Shown piece by piece: positions 51,701 through 64,000 of a stretch of 64,000 nt of DNA (positions within the stretch are counted from its first letter, which is position 1; every line of letters begins with the position of its first letter). Position numbers and translations under genes: made by a program. The stretch spans positions 1,422,911 to 1,486,910 of the forward strand of contig VZSE01015197.1 of the NCBI GenBank assembly GCA_013398275.1. The letters are read 5' to 3'. Under the pieces are notes generated by a model that saw only the letters and a program-made list of their open reading frames with translations, had not been told where the DNA came from and ran no database searches. The DNA comes from Promerops cafer (taxonomy: Eukaryota > Chordata > Aves > Passeriformes > Nectariniidae).

Positions 51701-51884
51701 ACTTTGGGCTTCACTGCTGCAGACCAGAGAGGCACTTTCATGTCAGGCAGAGGCTGCAGGGGCTGCTATGTATAGCTCCAGGGACACCAGCTGTGCCCTA
51801 CATAGATAGAAGTCATGTCGCTAGGCTACTCAGGGATGCTGCAATGTGCTCACAAATGGCTTTATTTATGAGGCTAGAGATAAA
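45723..51884. other. Unique AT-rich sequence, no gene recognised
   Basis: The longest frame (48940-49347, minus, 135 codons) is rich in Ser, Phe and Gln and has no domain resemblance. At 48854-48875 an 11-bp unit (TTTTTCAGAAG) is repeated in tandem, with an inverted 10-base copy at 48885-48894. No known repeat family was recognised in this stretch. Confidence 0.5.
48854..48894. repeat. Small tandem plus inverted repeat
   Basis: TTTTTCAGAAG occurs at 48854-48864 and 48865-48875. CTTCTGAAAA at 48885-48894 is the exact inverse of its last ten bases, so a 10-bp stem with a short loop is possible. Confidence 0.8.
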
Positions 51885-52531
51885 CTTTTACAAACTGGAC
51901 ACACCCTGGCAGTGTGCACTCACAGCCCAGAAAGCCAGTCCTATCCTGGGCTGGATCCAGAGCAGTGTGGCCAGCCATGCAAGGGAGTGGAGTCTTCCCC
52001 CTTGAGACCCCACCTGGAGTGCTGCATCCAGCTCTGGGCTCCCCAGCTCAGAAGATACATGGACCTCTTGGATCAAGTCCAGAAGAGGGCAACCAAAAAG
52101 GTTAGAGTGCTGGAGTACCTTACCCATGAGGACAAGATTAGAAAATTGGGATTGTTCAGTCTGGAGAAGAGAAGATTTTGGGGTGACCTAATTGGGCCTC
52201 TCATGATCTAAATGAGGCCTGCAAGCGAGATGGAGAAGGACTTTTCAGAGGGGTATGTAATGACAGGACAAGAGGAAATATCTTTAAACTGAAAGGGGGT
52301 AAATTTAGATTAGATATTAAGATTATTCTTTATTGTGAGGGTGGCAAGGCACAGGAACTGGCTGCCCAGAGAAGATGTGGATGCCCCATCCCTGAAAATG
52401 TTCAAGGCCAGGTTGGGGGCTCTGAGCAGCCAGGTCTGATGAAAGCTGTCCCTGCCCATGGCAGTGAGGTTGAAACTAGATGATCTTTAAAGTCCCTTCT
52501 AATCCAAACTATTCTATAATTCTATAATTGT
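51885..52531 (+). mobile_element. CR1 LINE fragment with complete 3' end
   Basis: This is the only well-preserved plus-strand CR1. The 51793-52005 frame carries the QCALTAQKASPILGWIQSSV stretch of the ORF2 C-terminal region. Frame 51846-52211 carries RPHLECCIQLWAPQLRRYMD, Q-K-R-A-T-K-K and KLGLFSLEKRRF, the last conserved block of CR1 ORF2. Two frames are needed, so at least one frameshift is present. The 3' UTR follows, with AACTAGATGATCTTTAAAGT near 52474 and the terminal repeat ATTCTATA twice at 52511-52527. There is no poly(A), as is normal for CR1. It is 5'-truncated at about 51885, lacks the reverse transcriptase active site and is not mobile. Confidence 0.92.
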
Positions 52532-55500
52532 TGAAGGTGTCCAGAATTTATTCAGCATTACAGAAGCTCAGGATTCCCTGTTACAGCTGACATGGTACCT
52601 TTCAGAGCCTGTCTTGGCTTGCTTTCAATAAAGTGACAGCATCTCCAAATCCCATTTGCTATTGACTAAGGACTGGAGGACCCAGATGACCTCTATCAGC
52701 TGTTCCTGAGACATGCAGAAGAATGCAAATAACACCTCTGTAGGTTCGGGCTCTATAAGTCCTCCTCTTGTTGACAGCATGGAGGTATGGATGCTGTGCA
52801 TGACAGCACATCAGAGCTTTTCAGATCTAAACTTTTATGAGCCTTGCCATCTGACCAGACAAAAATCCATCAATTGTTCAAGCAAGCAGAGAATGCTCAG
52901 TGTTTAGCCATAAAAAAGATAGCAAAAAATACTTACACAGAAAGTGTGCTTCCTACCTGTGTGAGACTTCCAAAAGGGCACCCCATCTCCTCTGATGGTA
53001 GGTTTTGCTCATGACTTCCCACAGACTGCTGGTTACCCAGGTTTGTCTTTACCTGATTTCAAACCCTTCCTAGCAGTAAATCCATTGCCAGCATTGTGCC
53101 TGTACATCTGAGGGGAGAGAGCAAACGAAGAGGGAAAGCACCCAAGGGGAAGGCCATCAGTTTGCAGAACTCTAATATCCTCAGGATGATCGCTAAGGGA
53201 AGAAGATAAATTAAAAACCTTTCCCAGCCAGCATTCTCCTGAGGGGCTGTCCGTGCCTGCCCCTCTCCTGCTGCTCATCACACTTCACTTTTGCAAGCAG
53301 CAGGCAGCCCTGAGATGCTTTTCTCCATGGAGGCCTGTTGAAAGGGCTCATCCTTTCCAGCATGGCAGTGTGTTGTTTATTTATGGCGCTGGTGCTGCAG
53401 CAGGCACGGGGCCTCTGCAAAAGAACACACAGCTCTGTAAGATAATAAAACAGCCAGAAGGCTTTCTGCGTGTTTGTGTCACAAAAGGCTCTTCAGAGAA
53501 GAACAGTTTTACTGTCTGAGGAATGAAGTGCTATTTCAGAATCTAGAGGCTGCGGGTTCTTTTAACAATGGAATGATTTGTCCATATTTTTCATGTAATA
53601 AAAAGAGCAGCACAATATGCCTCCTTGCTTGCTTAGAGACCATTTGAAATTTTTAATGCTTAAACCAGTGAGAGAAAGCATGGAATTCATTGCCAGGTTG
53701 ACATGAACACAGAAATACTTTTTCTCTCTTTGCTGGGGACTGAAAGGTATGGTGGAAAAGACTTTTAAAAGAGCTGTGGTCAGGAGGATGAACTGGGGGG
53801 TTGATAGTCAAGATCTGACTCTAGCTAGATGCAATTTCAGATACTAGATTAGCATGGCATAGGTTTGCCTTCTACTAGACTACTTCAGTTGAAAGATCTT
53901 TGATTTTAATCCTAAATCTAAGAAATTAGGTTCTAGTGCTGCTCTTTTTTTAAAGCAAATTGCTTTCATCCATACCACATCAGATTACCTGTTGCAGCAG
54001 ACAGTTGAGATTCCTAGTTTTAAAGAAAAGAGATGCAAATATTTTTTCTCATAGTATTGCAAAACTTTTTATGAAGACATTTTGGGTTGAATGCTCATTC
54101 CATTATTTGCTGAAAGTAGGACAATTTTCTGTGTGGATCCTGGTCACTCAACCATTCTGCACGGACTCTCATTTTCGGTTTCTAGATCAATTCACATGGT
54201 AGGTCAGAGAGGCTCTGGCACATTTTAGTAAATAGAGTGATTGGTGCTGCTCATCATCATCTTTGTTTTAAGGTTTGTTGTACACTGTGAACAAAATACT
54301 TTTGTTTACATTTACAGAATTTGTTCTATAATTTAGGCCAAAATCCAAGCTTATACTGAAGCATATATCTTGCAATAATGGAACAAAAGTACAAAAATAG
54401 ATTAAAAAACCAGTATAAGTTATTACAGTTATAATCAAGTGTGGGGATTGGCCTGTAAGGTACAGTATCAAGTCTCTACACCCTGCATCACTGATTACAA
54501 ACCTTAGAGAAAAGTACATCTTTTCACCTCCAGCTGTCCAGAATCACACAGCACAGAAGCTTGGGAGCTTCTCTCAAGATCGATTAACCTCTTCTTTATT
54601 TTCATTTTAGATTTATATGACTCAAATTTGTGATGATTTGATGCTAGGGCATGGCATCACATGGTTTGGTGAAATATATTAATTCTTCCCTCTTCTTTCA
54701 GTGTTAATATTACTGTTAGATACCTCAATGAGGTAATTGCTGGCTGCAGACTACACTCTACGGACTGTTGCCTCTGCCTAAAGTGCATAACTTTATGAAT
54801 TGTATGTGAGGAGCAATAGTCATGTCCTCTCTCTCATTACAATATATGTGCCTTTTCTCTTGACACATATCTGTCTAGTTTATTTGCATTTTTTAGTCAT
54901 TATATACCTGAGATATTTGTTTCAATTATTTTCAAAAGGACTTTTTTCCTAGAGATTATGAGTTTATTGCATTCATGATTATAATTTCAAAGAGGAAGTG
55001 CTGTTTGTGAAGTTAATAGCCATGTGTTTCATCAGTTTCTTTATTTTATGTATAAAACTGGGTGACTGAGTTTTGAATAAGCTTCCCAATGCAGCTATCA
55101 AAATAGCTAGAAGGACATAAGTCACTTTTATTTTTCGAAAATAAACTGCTATTGTTAATAAATCTCCATATTATAAAAACATCAGGTAATGAGGAATAAG
55201 AAAAGGCTAAGAGAAGAATTATACTTCTATGTTAGAAACATTATTATTATTACTATAAATCATGACCTGGAGGGAGAAAAGCAGTTCTTTTTTAATGTAG
55301 CTCTGAGGAAGAGATACGGTATTGATAATGCAGGTGAATGGAGTCCTGTGCCATATGGGTAATGGTTGTCCAAGTCTCTGCAGCTTCCTCTTAACTTTGT
55401 TTATAACACCTCAGGCTGTGAAGTTTTAGCTTTGAATAGTTTATTCCCTTTGACACCTACTCAGCTTATGGAATATCTGAGGGACCCATGAGACAGAACT

Positions 55501-58500
55501 GGTTGTATTATTTCCAGCAAGTAATACTGGATATTAATTTTCTCTTCTTTGTGAATCAGTCCTGCTTTCCTTTGTGGAAAAGTTCTTTAAATGACAACAC
55601 ACCGTGCATTTGAGGCATTCTGGTTCTCTTCTGTTTCTGTATTATATCATACAGGTTTTATATCTAAAAAATATCTGTGAAATGGGGAAGTGACTCATTT
55701 TACTAAAAGCATGAAAGCACATCATCTGCATCACAGGTCTAATGGAGTGGCATGTTCCTCACTAGCCATTTGCATAATGGAAATATTTTCTCCATAAATG
55801 TAACTTTTTCATTCTAACCACTGGTAGCTGATTAACAGCAAAAATACCTGAAATGACCCAGTTTGCAATCTCTGTGGTTTGTGTGCCTAACAGGCTGCCT
55901 GGCAACTGTAAAGGTGGGCTTCATAGGAAAAGGAATTGCAGTTTTAAGCTGAAGCACAACAGTTTTCTAATATTGTGTCCCATTCCCTTCACCTCAGACA
56001 CATGTAATTCCGATTATTTTGTTTAGTAATTGTTCTATTTGGAGTCTTTAAAACCAGTTCTGAAAGAGAGGAGGAGCTGGTCAACTAGGTGCCAGGCAAA
56101 GAGAGGTTAAGGAAATAACTGCAGAATTGTGAAAAATAGGGAAAGTTGTTTATATTCTAAGGTAAGCAGAGACACTATAAAATATTTTCCACACAATTGT
56201 TAACAAGACAGATTGAAATTTCTCTGATCTCAGTTTCTCTGAGTAACAAAACCGATTACAAATCTCTTTGCTATGAGAAGGACTCATTACCACTATTTGA
56301 CTTGATCACTGAGACACTTAAAAACAGGCTTTTAAAGATAAGTTTAAAAACTTCTTGCAAGTCATCCTATTAAATTGTTTTTCAAAAAATTATATAAAGT
56401 CCTCTTACAGTTTCTGCCTTTGATTTATTGAAACAATATATCAAGCAAATATAGGAATAGGGATTTTATACAGAATTTCCATCCTTCAATTTTGCCAGAA
56501 TTAATGCAGCAAGACAAATCTATTTATAGCATAGACTAACTTCATATGTTTCACTGCTGCAGAAATCAATAGTCTATGGTTATGAAAGCAAAATAGAAGC
56601 CCTATTAATTCATTAGCAGGTCTAGGTTACGTCTTACAGTGTGGTCAGTCTACATTAATATTCTCTGGAAGTGAATCAGAAAGAGTAGTCTCCATAGTAC
56701 ACCAGACTGCAGTTGGCAGAGAAAGAAATGTTTTGGTTTTGGGATAAACATCTCAATTGCATCTCTAACAGAGCCTGTGACTCAAAGATGTAGGAGCTGA
56801 AGAAGTCAAAGGAAACCTTCTGTACTATTTATGACTTCTCTTATCAGGTACAACATGCCTTCTTGATGGAGCAGGAAGAACAATTCCATCCATTTCAAAG
56901 TACTTTAACATCCACTGAAACCTAGAGGAACTCTTTCATAGTTCTCTCTTCCAGCACTTTCCCCAGATCTGCAAGTGAAAATTGTGTATGTAATATATTA
57001 ATTTCTTGCTATTTTTCTGTTGGTATTTTTCTATGGTAAGCATCTAATCTGAAGAGTGACTATTTTCCTGAAGCTCTGGGAAATTATATGTTATGTTTCA
57101 GATGATAATTCTAAGGTTAGCAGTGAGCATGGGAAGTAATACATACTTAGTATAATGATAGTTGTTTTATTTTTCAGTCAGCAGATGTAAACTTCCTCGC
57201 TAAAAATCTATGCAAAGGCAATGGGAATCTTAATCTTGTGTTTCTTTTACTGTTTCAAAGATTAAAGCTAAAATCAATTCTTATTTTTAAATGCCACTCA
57301 CAGAAAATGTGAGGAAATTATGTAGTTCACACATGAACATATAATTAAATACAGATCTCGATTTTAAGTAGCTATGGTTGGTACTTCAGGTACAGAGTAC
57401 CTCAGGTGATGTTCTGAAGCAAAAGGCAAACCCCTGATCGAAAAACTCTTTGATCAAAATTTTCTTTTTTCTTTGCAGTGTTTCAGTGTCACAATTGCAC
57501 ATCTTTTCTAAATAGCACGGGGGTGGAAGTTTGGCACCTCATATCCTCCTAAGGGGCGTATCAAACTGGCTGCTGTGATGGGTATGACTATGGCAGCATG
57601 TAGCCATGTCCAGACATATCCCTGTAAGCAGTCTCAACACTGTCACTTAGTCTGCTTTGCAGTCATGTAAAACTCAGACTATTTGGCCCACTGATTCCAG
57701 CCCAATAAGGTGAAAATAATAGGCTCACATAACTACTGCAGCAATGTTGTCCACTTTCTAAAATATAAATCTGCCTTCCTTTTAGACATCAACAAGTCCA
57801 AACATAAAAATTAATTAGATAATGCATATGTAAGTGAAAAATCAGAAGTCTGTGGGATTTTTTTGTCTTTAAATAAAGACGTGAAATGTTGTCTATCACC
57901 TTTTGTAAAATTAAGTATATTATGAATACTTTGTAGATTTTGTTCTTTTGATGACAAAATACCTAGCGATTCTTGTTGACTTGCTTTGTACAGGTTTATA
58001 TGCTTTTATCACGTATTGTTGCTCCTAAATTATGAAAATTCTGACCTAGAACAAGAGAAGATCCCTTGTGTAAGATGTAATTGGAACTACCAGCTGCTGT
58101 CTCTAGACTTATTGCTGTGTCATGAATTTGCATAGCTCTTCTGTTGGAAAGTATGACTGCCTTCCCATTTTGAGTTGTATTTTTCCACATTCACTTCATG
58201 ACCAGTTCCACAACAGTAGTTTTGGCACTGTGCACAATATGGTGCAGAAATGGAAACAAATTTTGGTTAGAGAAATTTTCAAACTGGAAAATTATTATTA
58301 GAAAAACAGCAACAAATCGAATATCAGATCCCAGACTACCACACCCATCTTCAATGGGTAATGTGCTGATCTTCGGAGAATTTATCATCTGTAGCTGAAC
58401 TACCTACAGGTTTTTCTACTTTTCTTGCATTTAAGCCCAATCTTGTGTTGGAATAACAATGTAGTGTATTTCTATAATTTCTGACAGTACAGTACCCTAA

Positions 58501-60219
58501 TGCTTTAAATTATATTTCTATCTCACTGACTTTGGTATCTTATACTGAGTGAAAAAATGTTATTTTCAATATTAGTAGAACATTAAAAATATGTAACTAA
58601 GATAGAATAGTATTTTTTAAATAGGATAATTTCTTTGTTTACCCAGAGGAAGGTATCTTTAGATACAGTTTTGTACTTGCTTTTCTAATTTTTTTTTTTT
58701 CTGTAATTCAGAGAATAATTTGGCCAAATTTGTTTTAGAGTAATCAGGATTATTTTTATTATGACCATATTTAAATCTAGGCATAATGAATAGCTATGCC
58801 TTGCTTATCAGTAAATAAGTTACATACATCCTGTGGCAATCCAAGAATGACTTTCAGAACAGTTTGATATTCAAGTGCTTTCTATTAAGGAAAAGAAACA
58901 AATACGTATGAATCTATAGCAGTGGGTACAAAACTTGATGGCAAAGATAAAAAGTATAAATAGAAGCTTAAGAGCAATAATAAGAGTTCATGAAGATGCA
59001 TAAATTCCCAGTCCTGAGCAGTATTTTAGTAGTCAAAATACAATTCTTCAATAATTAAAACATTGGCAGATAATTTCAGAAAATAATTGTTGCAAACTAA
59101 AACCACAGTAATTTTATTTGTAATTTGCATGTCAAATTTACAGAAAAGAATATTTCAGCATATTTAACCTGAAAAGAAAATGGCCTGGCAATAAGGAAGT
59201 AGCCTGAGCCTCGGAGCAATATGCATGTCTTCCTGCATATATTTAATTCCTCACAGTTATATTTCATTCACAAAATAAAATAGGTAGCATAGTAGATTTG
59301 ATATGTAAAGGTTTTCAAATGGGTTGCTATGCAAAAGTTTTCAAAAACCTGTATTATGCCTTCATTTTGAATGAATTGCCCTACAAGTCCTCTCCTCAAG
59401 CACTGTCCTTTGAATTCCTCCAGAAACAAGGATCCATGGGACTAAAGAATGGGGCTAGAGGTGTGGCTTTCCAAAGCCCCTGCTGATGATTCCCTGACAT
59501 GTGCTGTCCCAGTTTTATAAATTAGAAATCTAGTCATTTCAGATTAATCTCTAAGCAATGCCAGCTGTCTCCCCTTCAAGATGCTTTGGAGCTTTTTCGT
59601 AATTTTATTTGTAACTTTACTGCAGAAAGGCACACATAACTGACTGTGGCAATAAGAATGTTGCCTATTATTTACTAAAAAAATAGATATTGGTGTCCTT
59701 TTATTAAAAAATAAATCTTTAGACTCAAAATCAAAGAAAAGCTAAAACACCTTTGCTTCTAAATTTCCAAGTTAAAAGCAAAAATATTATACAGAGAAGT
59801 GCTTCTGTGGATGTCTACAGTATTTGCCATATCAGGCAGCTTAGAATAAAAAAGCTCCTTCCTATCTTGGGGTTACAAGTGTTTTGCAGTTGCCTCGTTA
59901 TCATAAACAGGAAATTGGTGTTGTAAAAAGTGAAGTTATGGGAGAAAAATGAAACATATGGCAGATGTTTGTTTATTTCATATTGATGTTCATATTCTTC
60001 ACACATATTTTGCAAAGCATCCATCTAAATTATTTGCTCAAAATGAATATGGGAAATACAGTCACAAAGAGAACCACTGGATGGAGCTGTTTGTTGTGAC
60101 TTTTATTTTACTTTGGGATACTAGACACCTGTAGGTACAAACAAAGTATCCTCAGGGAAAAAAAAAAAAAGAGAATGAGGTACAAATGACAGAGGGGATA
60201 TACAGAAAATTAATGAGAA

Positions 60220-60265
60220 CCCTGGATCTAAGTAGGGAAACTCCCTGGATCTAATTAGGCAAACT
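60220..60265. repeat. 23-bp tandem duplication
   Basis: Copies at 60220-60242 and 60243-60265 both start CCCTGGATCTAA and end AAACT. They differ at two positions. Confidence 0.9.
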
Positions 60266-60747
60266 ACTGAATGGAGAGATCTCGACTGAAGGGGACAGGA
60301 TAGAGTATACTAGGAAACTGTGCATAAAGCTGAAAAGTAAAATTTCCCTCAATCATTGCAATAATATCCTGTTCAGGTCTCTCACTGAATGTTTAGTGCT
60401 TAGGAGATGGTGTTTGCATGTATTTTTCTCATCGGTCTTTAAAAACAACAAAACACTTGCAATTTAGTGGAACAGACAATGTTTATTTTTAACAGAGAAA
60501 TGAATGATAGGAACAATAATGAATGATACCTTTTCAAAACAGTGCTAAAACTCCACTTCACTAGGCTTGCCCATGTTTTCTTCAGATGCAAGTTTACGAA
60601 CTGAAATGTAAGTTGTTTAAAATAAAAAAAAGCAAAATCTGTGAAATGCAGCGATAACCAGTCATATGCTCATTTGTACTTCGTGAAGTTTAGACTTTTA
60701 TATTTCTAACACTTGGAAGTGCTAGAATGATTTCTCAGTTCATGAAA

Positions 60748-60762
60748 GTGGTGGTGGTGGTG
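60748..60762. repeat. GTG trinucleotide repeat
   Basis: About five GTG units in a row in non-coding DNA. Confidence 0.85.
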
Positions 60763-61128
60763 TATACAGGGGAGAGCTAATATCTTTATTTATTTGTTTC
60801 ATCCATAAACAAAATGTGGGAAGGTAGTTGTCCTGAAAAATAAAGGAAAAATCCTAACAGAACATCTAGACAAATTCAGTTTATTGGATATCTCCTAGAG
60901 TTACTAAAAAAACCCAAGAATTAAACAAGAAACTTTAAAGAATTATTCTTAAAATGGTAAGTTAATTCCCACCATAATCAATACTGCAGATTTAAAAAAG
61001 GTGTGAAAGAGCAAGTATGGAAAAATAAAACTATTAGAAGGATAGTTCAGAGAGGTGTTAATGGTAATTATGGACGAGAACAACTAAACCCTAAAACCAG
61101 AGAGCTTTCAACTGAAAAAATCTAATGC

Positions 61129-61179
61129 TTTTTTTTTTTTCAGGAAAAATGAAATAAAAAAAATAATAAAAAAAAAACC
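61129..61179. repeat. T12 run followed by A-rich stretch
   Basis: Twelve T are followed after CAGG by about 35 bases that are nearly all A. The two halves could pair with one another. Confidence 0.85.
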
Positions 61180-64000
61180 TCATTAAGGGGTTAGTGTCAA
61201 GCTATAGAACCTCAAAAACATCAGAACCATTGTCCATATCATTATTGTACATTTTGATAAAAAGGAGTCATAAAACACAAGATGACAAAAGTTAAAAAAA
61301 AATAACCCTTTGAAGAGATCTATAAAATATTTATTTAAATTCCTTCTGTGTACTCAAGAAAGTACACAGGGCTAGTGACTGAGATTAAATGTTCAGCATC
61401 TACATTGAGATATGTTGAGGTTTTAATGTACTGAATATTGATTGTGTGATGAGTCCTAGAAGTTTGTTTCCTGCAGTTTCTCACAAGGGGAGGGAGAAAG
61501 TAAAACATAACAGAAGATTCATGTACATAAAGTAGGGTGTTAATGGCTTTTTTGAAAGGAGAATCTTCTCTTCAGTCTGTGCACGTCACTAATAGTGTCT
61601 AAAAGCCCGTCAGAATTGATGAACTTTTTTCTTCATGAGCGTTGAGAAGTCTGAGACTCAGTTTATGGTTACTTTTAGAAGGGGAGCTTCCAAATAAAAT
61701 GCTGGGCTCTAAAGGAGACTCTTAAGAAAAGGATTTTTGTTTTGCTTTAAGTCATCTTATCAGCACTTGGGGAGTAAAAATTCTGTTTCAGTAGGAATAT
61801 ACAGTTCAAGAAAACGAATAACTTGCATGTCTTGCAAATAACAGAAGTATAAGAAAACTTGGACTCAGTTGATCTCAGGCTGATATTCCTGGTATGGTGG
61901 CAGAGCTTTACCAACACAATACCCTTGCACCTATGACCCATTCAAATAAAAAGCCTTGCAAGATCTACAATCTTCTTGACGTTTTCTCAAGCTTAAGAAC
62001 TGAAAAGATGTGAGAAAAAATGGGCAGCCCCCTCACTTCAAAGAAGTAATTTATATCTGGTAAATCCATTGGCAAAGAACTCTGTTCTGCAAGCTGTTTC
62101 TCTCAAAAGCTGCAAGTGGAATTTGGCCTGCATGAGTGCTTCAGGCCATCTGCAATTTTTTAGTCACTGGATCTTGCCTCATCTTCCAGGAATCATTCGG
62201 ACTCTGCAAAATTATCTTTTATGATTGAGCAAATGTCAGGCCTCACAGTAATCTACTATCACAGGAGGTAGATGGGGAGCTTGCTTCTGATAGTCATGCA
62301 TTGTTTCCACTGCTGCCCACCCACAATGTCCTGTTGTTCCCTTGTGCCACAGCCAAGGTGATTCTGTAGGACAGGGACTTGGAAAGTGATGCTGCATACC
62401 TCCAGGTGCTTTAAGAGATGGCAAGTCTTAAGGCCTGACACAGCTGGAGGGAGGAATCCCATGAACAAAGATGAGAATTAGAAAATGTCACCTGACTAAC
62501 TCAGTAAAATAGGAAGCCTGCATAAATAATGAAAAGGTTAACTGGAGTTCTATTTATTGTTGTTTTTATTTAAAAAGTAGAAATCTTTTTAATTGATCTT
62601 CTTCCAGGATTTTTAAATCAAGAATTTAATTTTTTTCCAGATGTTGACATGCAAATAATGACACTCAGTATGCTGTGGCATACGTATGAACAATCCTTCC
62701 TGTGCTGACATGAACAATATTTTCATAGGTAGGAAAGTGATCTCTTCACTCACATCTGTTTCCAGACACCACTTTGAAAAATCATGTCTGAAAATCTATT
62801 TTCAACATGGAAATGCAGCTAAAAGTGATTTTTTGGAAGGAAAAACTTTTACAGGAAAAAATTTTTGCTGTTTCTGACAATGAAGGACATCACTAAGCCA
62901 ACTGTTTATTCTCTTTGGTGAAAGGTAATTAGAATAGCAATTCCAGTAAGGCTTGCTGATTTTTCTACAGAAAATGCCTTAAGCTATTTCAATTAAGGTT
63001 CTGGTGAGCAATAGTCAAAAAATAAGAAAGAAATTGTGGAAATTTTGTTGCAAATGCCACAGGGAAAAGATATGCATATATTTTGTGGTGGAATATTTCT
63101 ATATGCTGACCTACAGTCTACACAGTCTGTAACTATGTGTCCACAGATTTTGTGCACGGGTGGAGGGGCACAAAACTATCTTAAAGATCTTCTCACTGGA
63201 GGTATCCTTGCAGTGTAGTCTACCAGCTGAGCTGTTCTGTAATCTATTTCAGCCACAATTTGCTGGCTGATCAGCTAAAAGAATACATCTTTGTCCAACT
63301 GGCTTATTTTGACTAAGTGGCTAATGAGCTATTCAGCAAACAGTTGAATTTTCAGGCTCTCAAACCAAATTGAATACTGCAAAATAGCTTCAATCACTTT
63401 CCCTGAGAGAGGCATATGTTTGTGCCAGGAGCTGAATGCAGTTCTCAGTAAAACCATAAAGTGATGTAAAGGTATAGGACTTGCTAACTCCATCAGTCAC
63501 ACCTGCATTGAAATGACCCATTGCTCAACCATGCAGAGTTCTAAATATCGTAGTAGATATTACTGTCACTCATTTTTTGATAAGTCCTCCTGGCAAGCAG
63601 AAAAATGTTGTACTTATAGATCATTCCTTTATTCCACAGGCTACAATTTACTTTTCTTTATAAGCAGGAAAATGGGAGAAACAAACAGTAACTGACTCAT
63701 GTTGGCTGTTGAAGACTTGTAATATTGGTGCTTGCTTTACTTGAGCTGTTCAGCCTGAAAAAAAAAAGAGGGCTGGAGTGTTTAATTCACTTTTCTATGT
63801 TCAACTGCTCTGTGATGCTCATTATTAAAGAAAAAGGACAAAGGGAGCTGATGAAATAAAAAAAAATCAGCAGCCAAGAATCACAGTTTTTAATCAGGTT
63901 TCTGTAGGCATCCATAAAACAGGGAGAGCCAGAAAAAGGGAAGTTTCCTTCTGTCTCATATCACAATGCAACCTAGAAATCTAACAAGTCTAGACATTTT

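Larger units (their letters stand above)
52532..64000. other. Unique AT-rich sequence, no gene recognised
   Basis: Over 11 kb no known repeat and no recognisable coding segment were found. A GC-richer patch lies at about 53210-53420. Simple features are a 13-base A run at 60158-60170, a 23-bp tandem duplication at 60220-60265, GTG repeats at 60748-60762, and a T12 run followed by an A-rich stretch at 61129-61179. Confidence 0.5.

Noticed and set aside
62234..62441. 10-bp inverted repeat (TGTCAGGCCT and AGGCCTGACA) about 200 bases apart, like the ends of a small DNA transposon
   Set aside because: The match does not extend beyond ten bases and no target-site duplication is visible, so chance is more likely.
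1..64000. CRISPR arrays, operons, insertion sequences or bacterial regulatory sites
   Set aside because: The repeat content is that of a bird nuclear genome. No regularly spaced repeats or prokaryotic gene structure were found.

Overview
The window looks like AT-rich, non-coding nuclear DNA from a bird. The evidence is the repeat content: several 5'-truncated CR1 LINE fragments, some ending in the CR1-specific terminal repeat (ATTCTATA type), older CR1 copies, and one long terminal repeat of the ERVL kind that is common in bird genomes. I see no bacterial, phage or organellar gene organisation. Intergenic and intronic DNA cannot be told apart from this sequence alone.

No intact protein-coding gene can be supported. 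Open reading frames are short (at most about 150 codons), overlap on both strands and mostly lack family resemblance. The protein-like sequence that can be recognised is decayed: CR1 reverse transcriptase pieces (22.8-24.4 kb and 51.9-52.2 kb) and a relic of a Ty3/gypsy-type integrase (about 42.4-42.9 kb). The integrase relic keeps the end of the zinc-binding domain, the first catalytic Asp region and the Gln-Phe-Thr-Ser region, mostly in one frame.

Layout: 1-8.1 kb is unique AT-rich sequence with a G-quadruplex-type tract at 2.47 kb. From 8.15 to about 10.9 kb there is a composite: an ancient CR1 on the minus strand, containing a roughly 105-bp tandem duplication with an ambiguous base (N) at the junction, abutted by an ERVL-like 3' LTR, its polypurine tract and part of its internal region, also on the minus strand. 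10.9-22.8 kb is unique except for a second ancient CR1 (13.6-14.1 kb), a possible CR1 tail (15.6 kb) and a TA microsatellite. 22.8-24.4 kb holds two CR1 fragments whose reverse transcriptase parts overlap in the family consensus, so they are two copies. Short CR1 3' ends lie at 27.1, 38.0 and 45.5 kb. A sharply bounded CpG-dense patch of about 155 bp sits at 36.42-36.58 kb and is the best candidate regulatory element. The integrase relic is at 42.4 kb. A plus-strand CR1 with an intact 3' end lies at 51.9-52.5 kb, and the rest to 64 kb is unique AT-rich DNA.

These parts do not form a pathway or operon. The most interesting items are the gypsy integrase relic, the isolated CpG patch, and the duplicated segment with an N at its junction, which may be an assembly artefact. 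A few splice-site-bounded short exons are noted as speculative.
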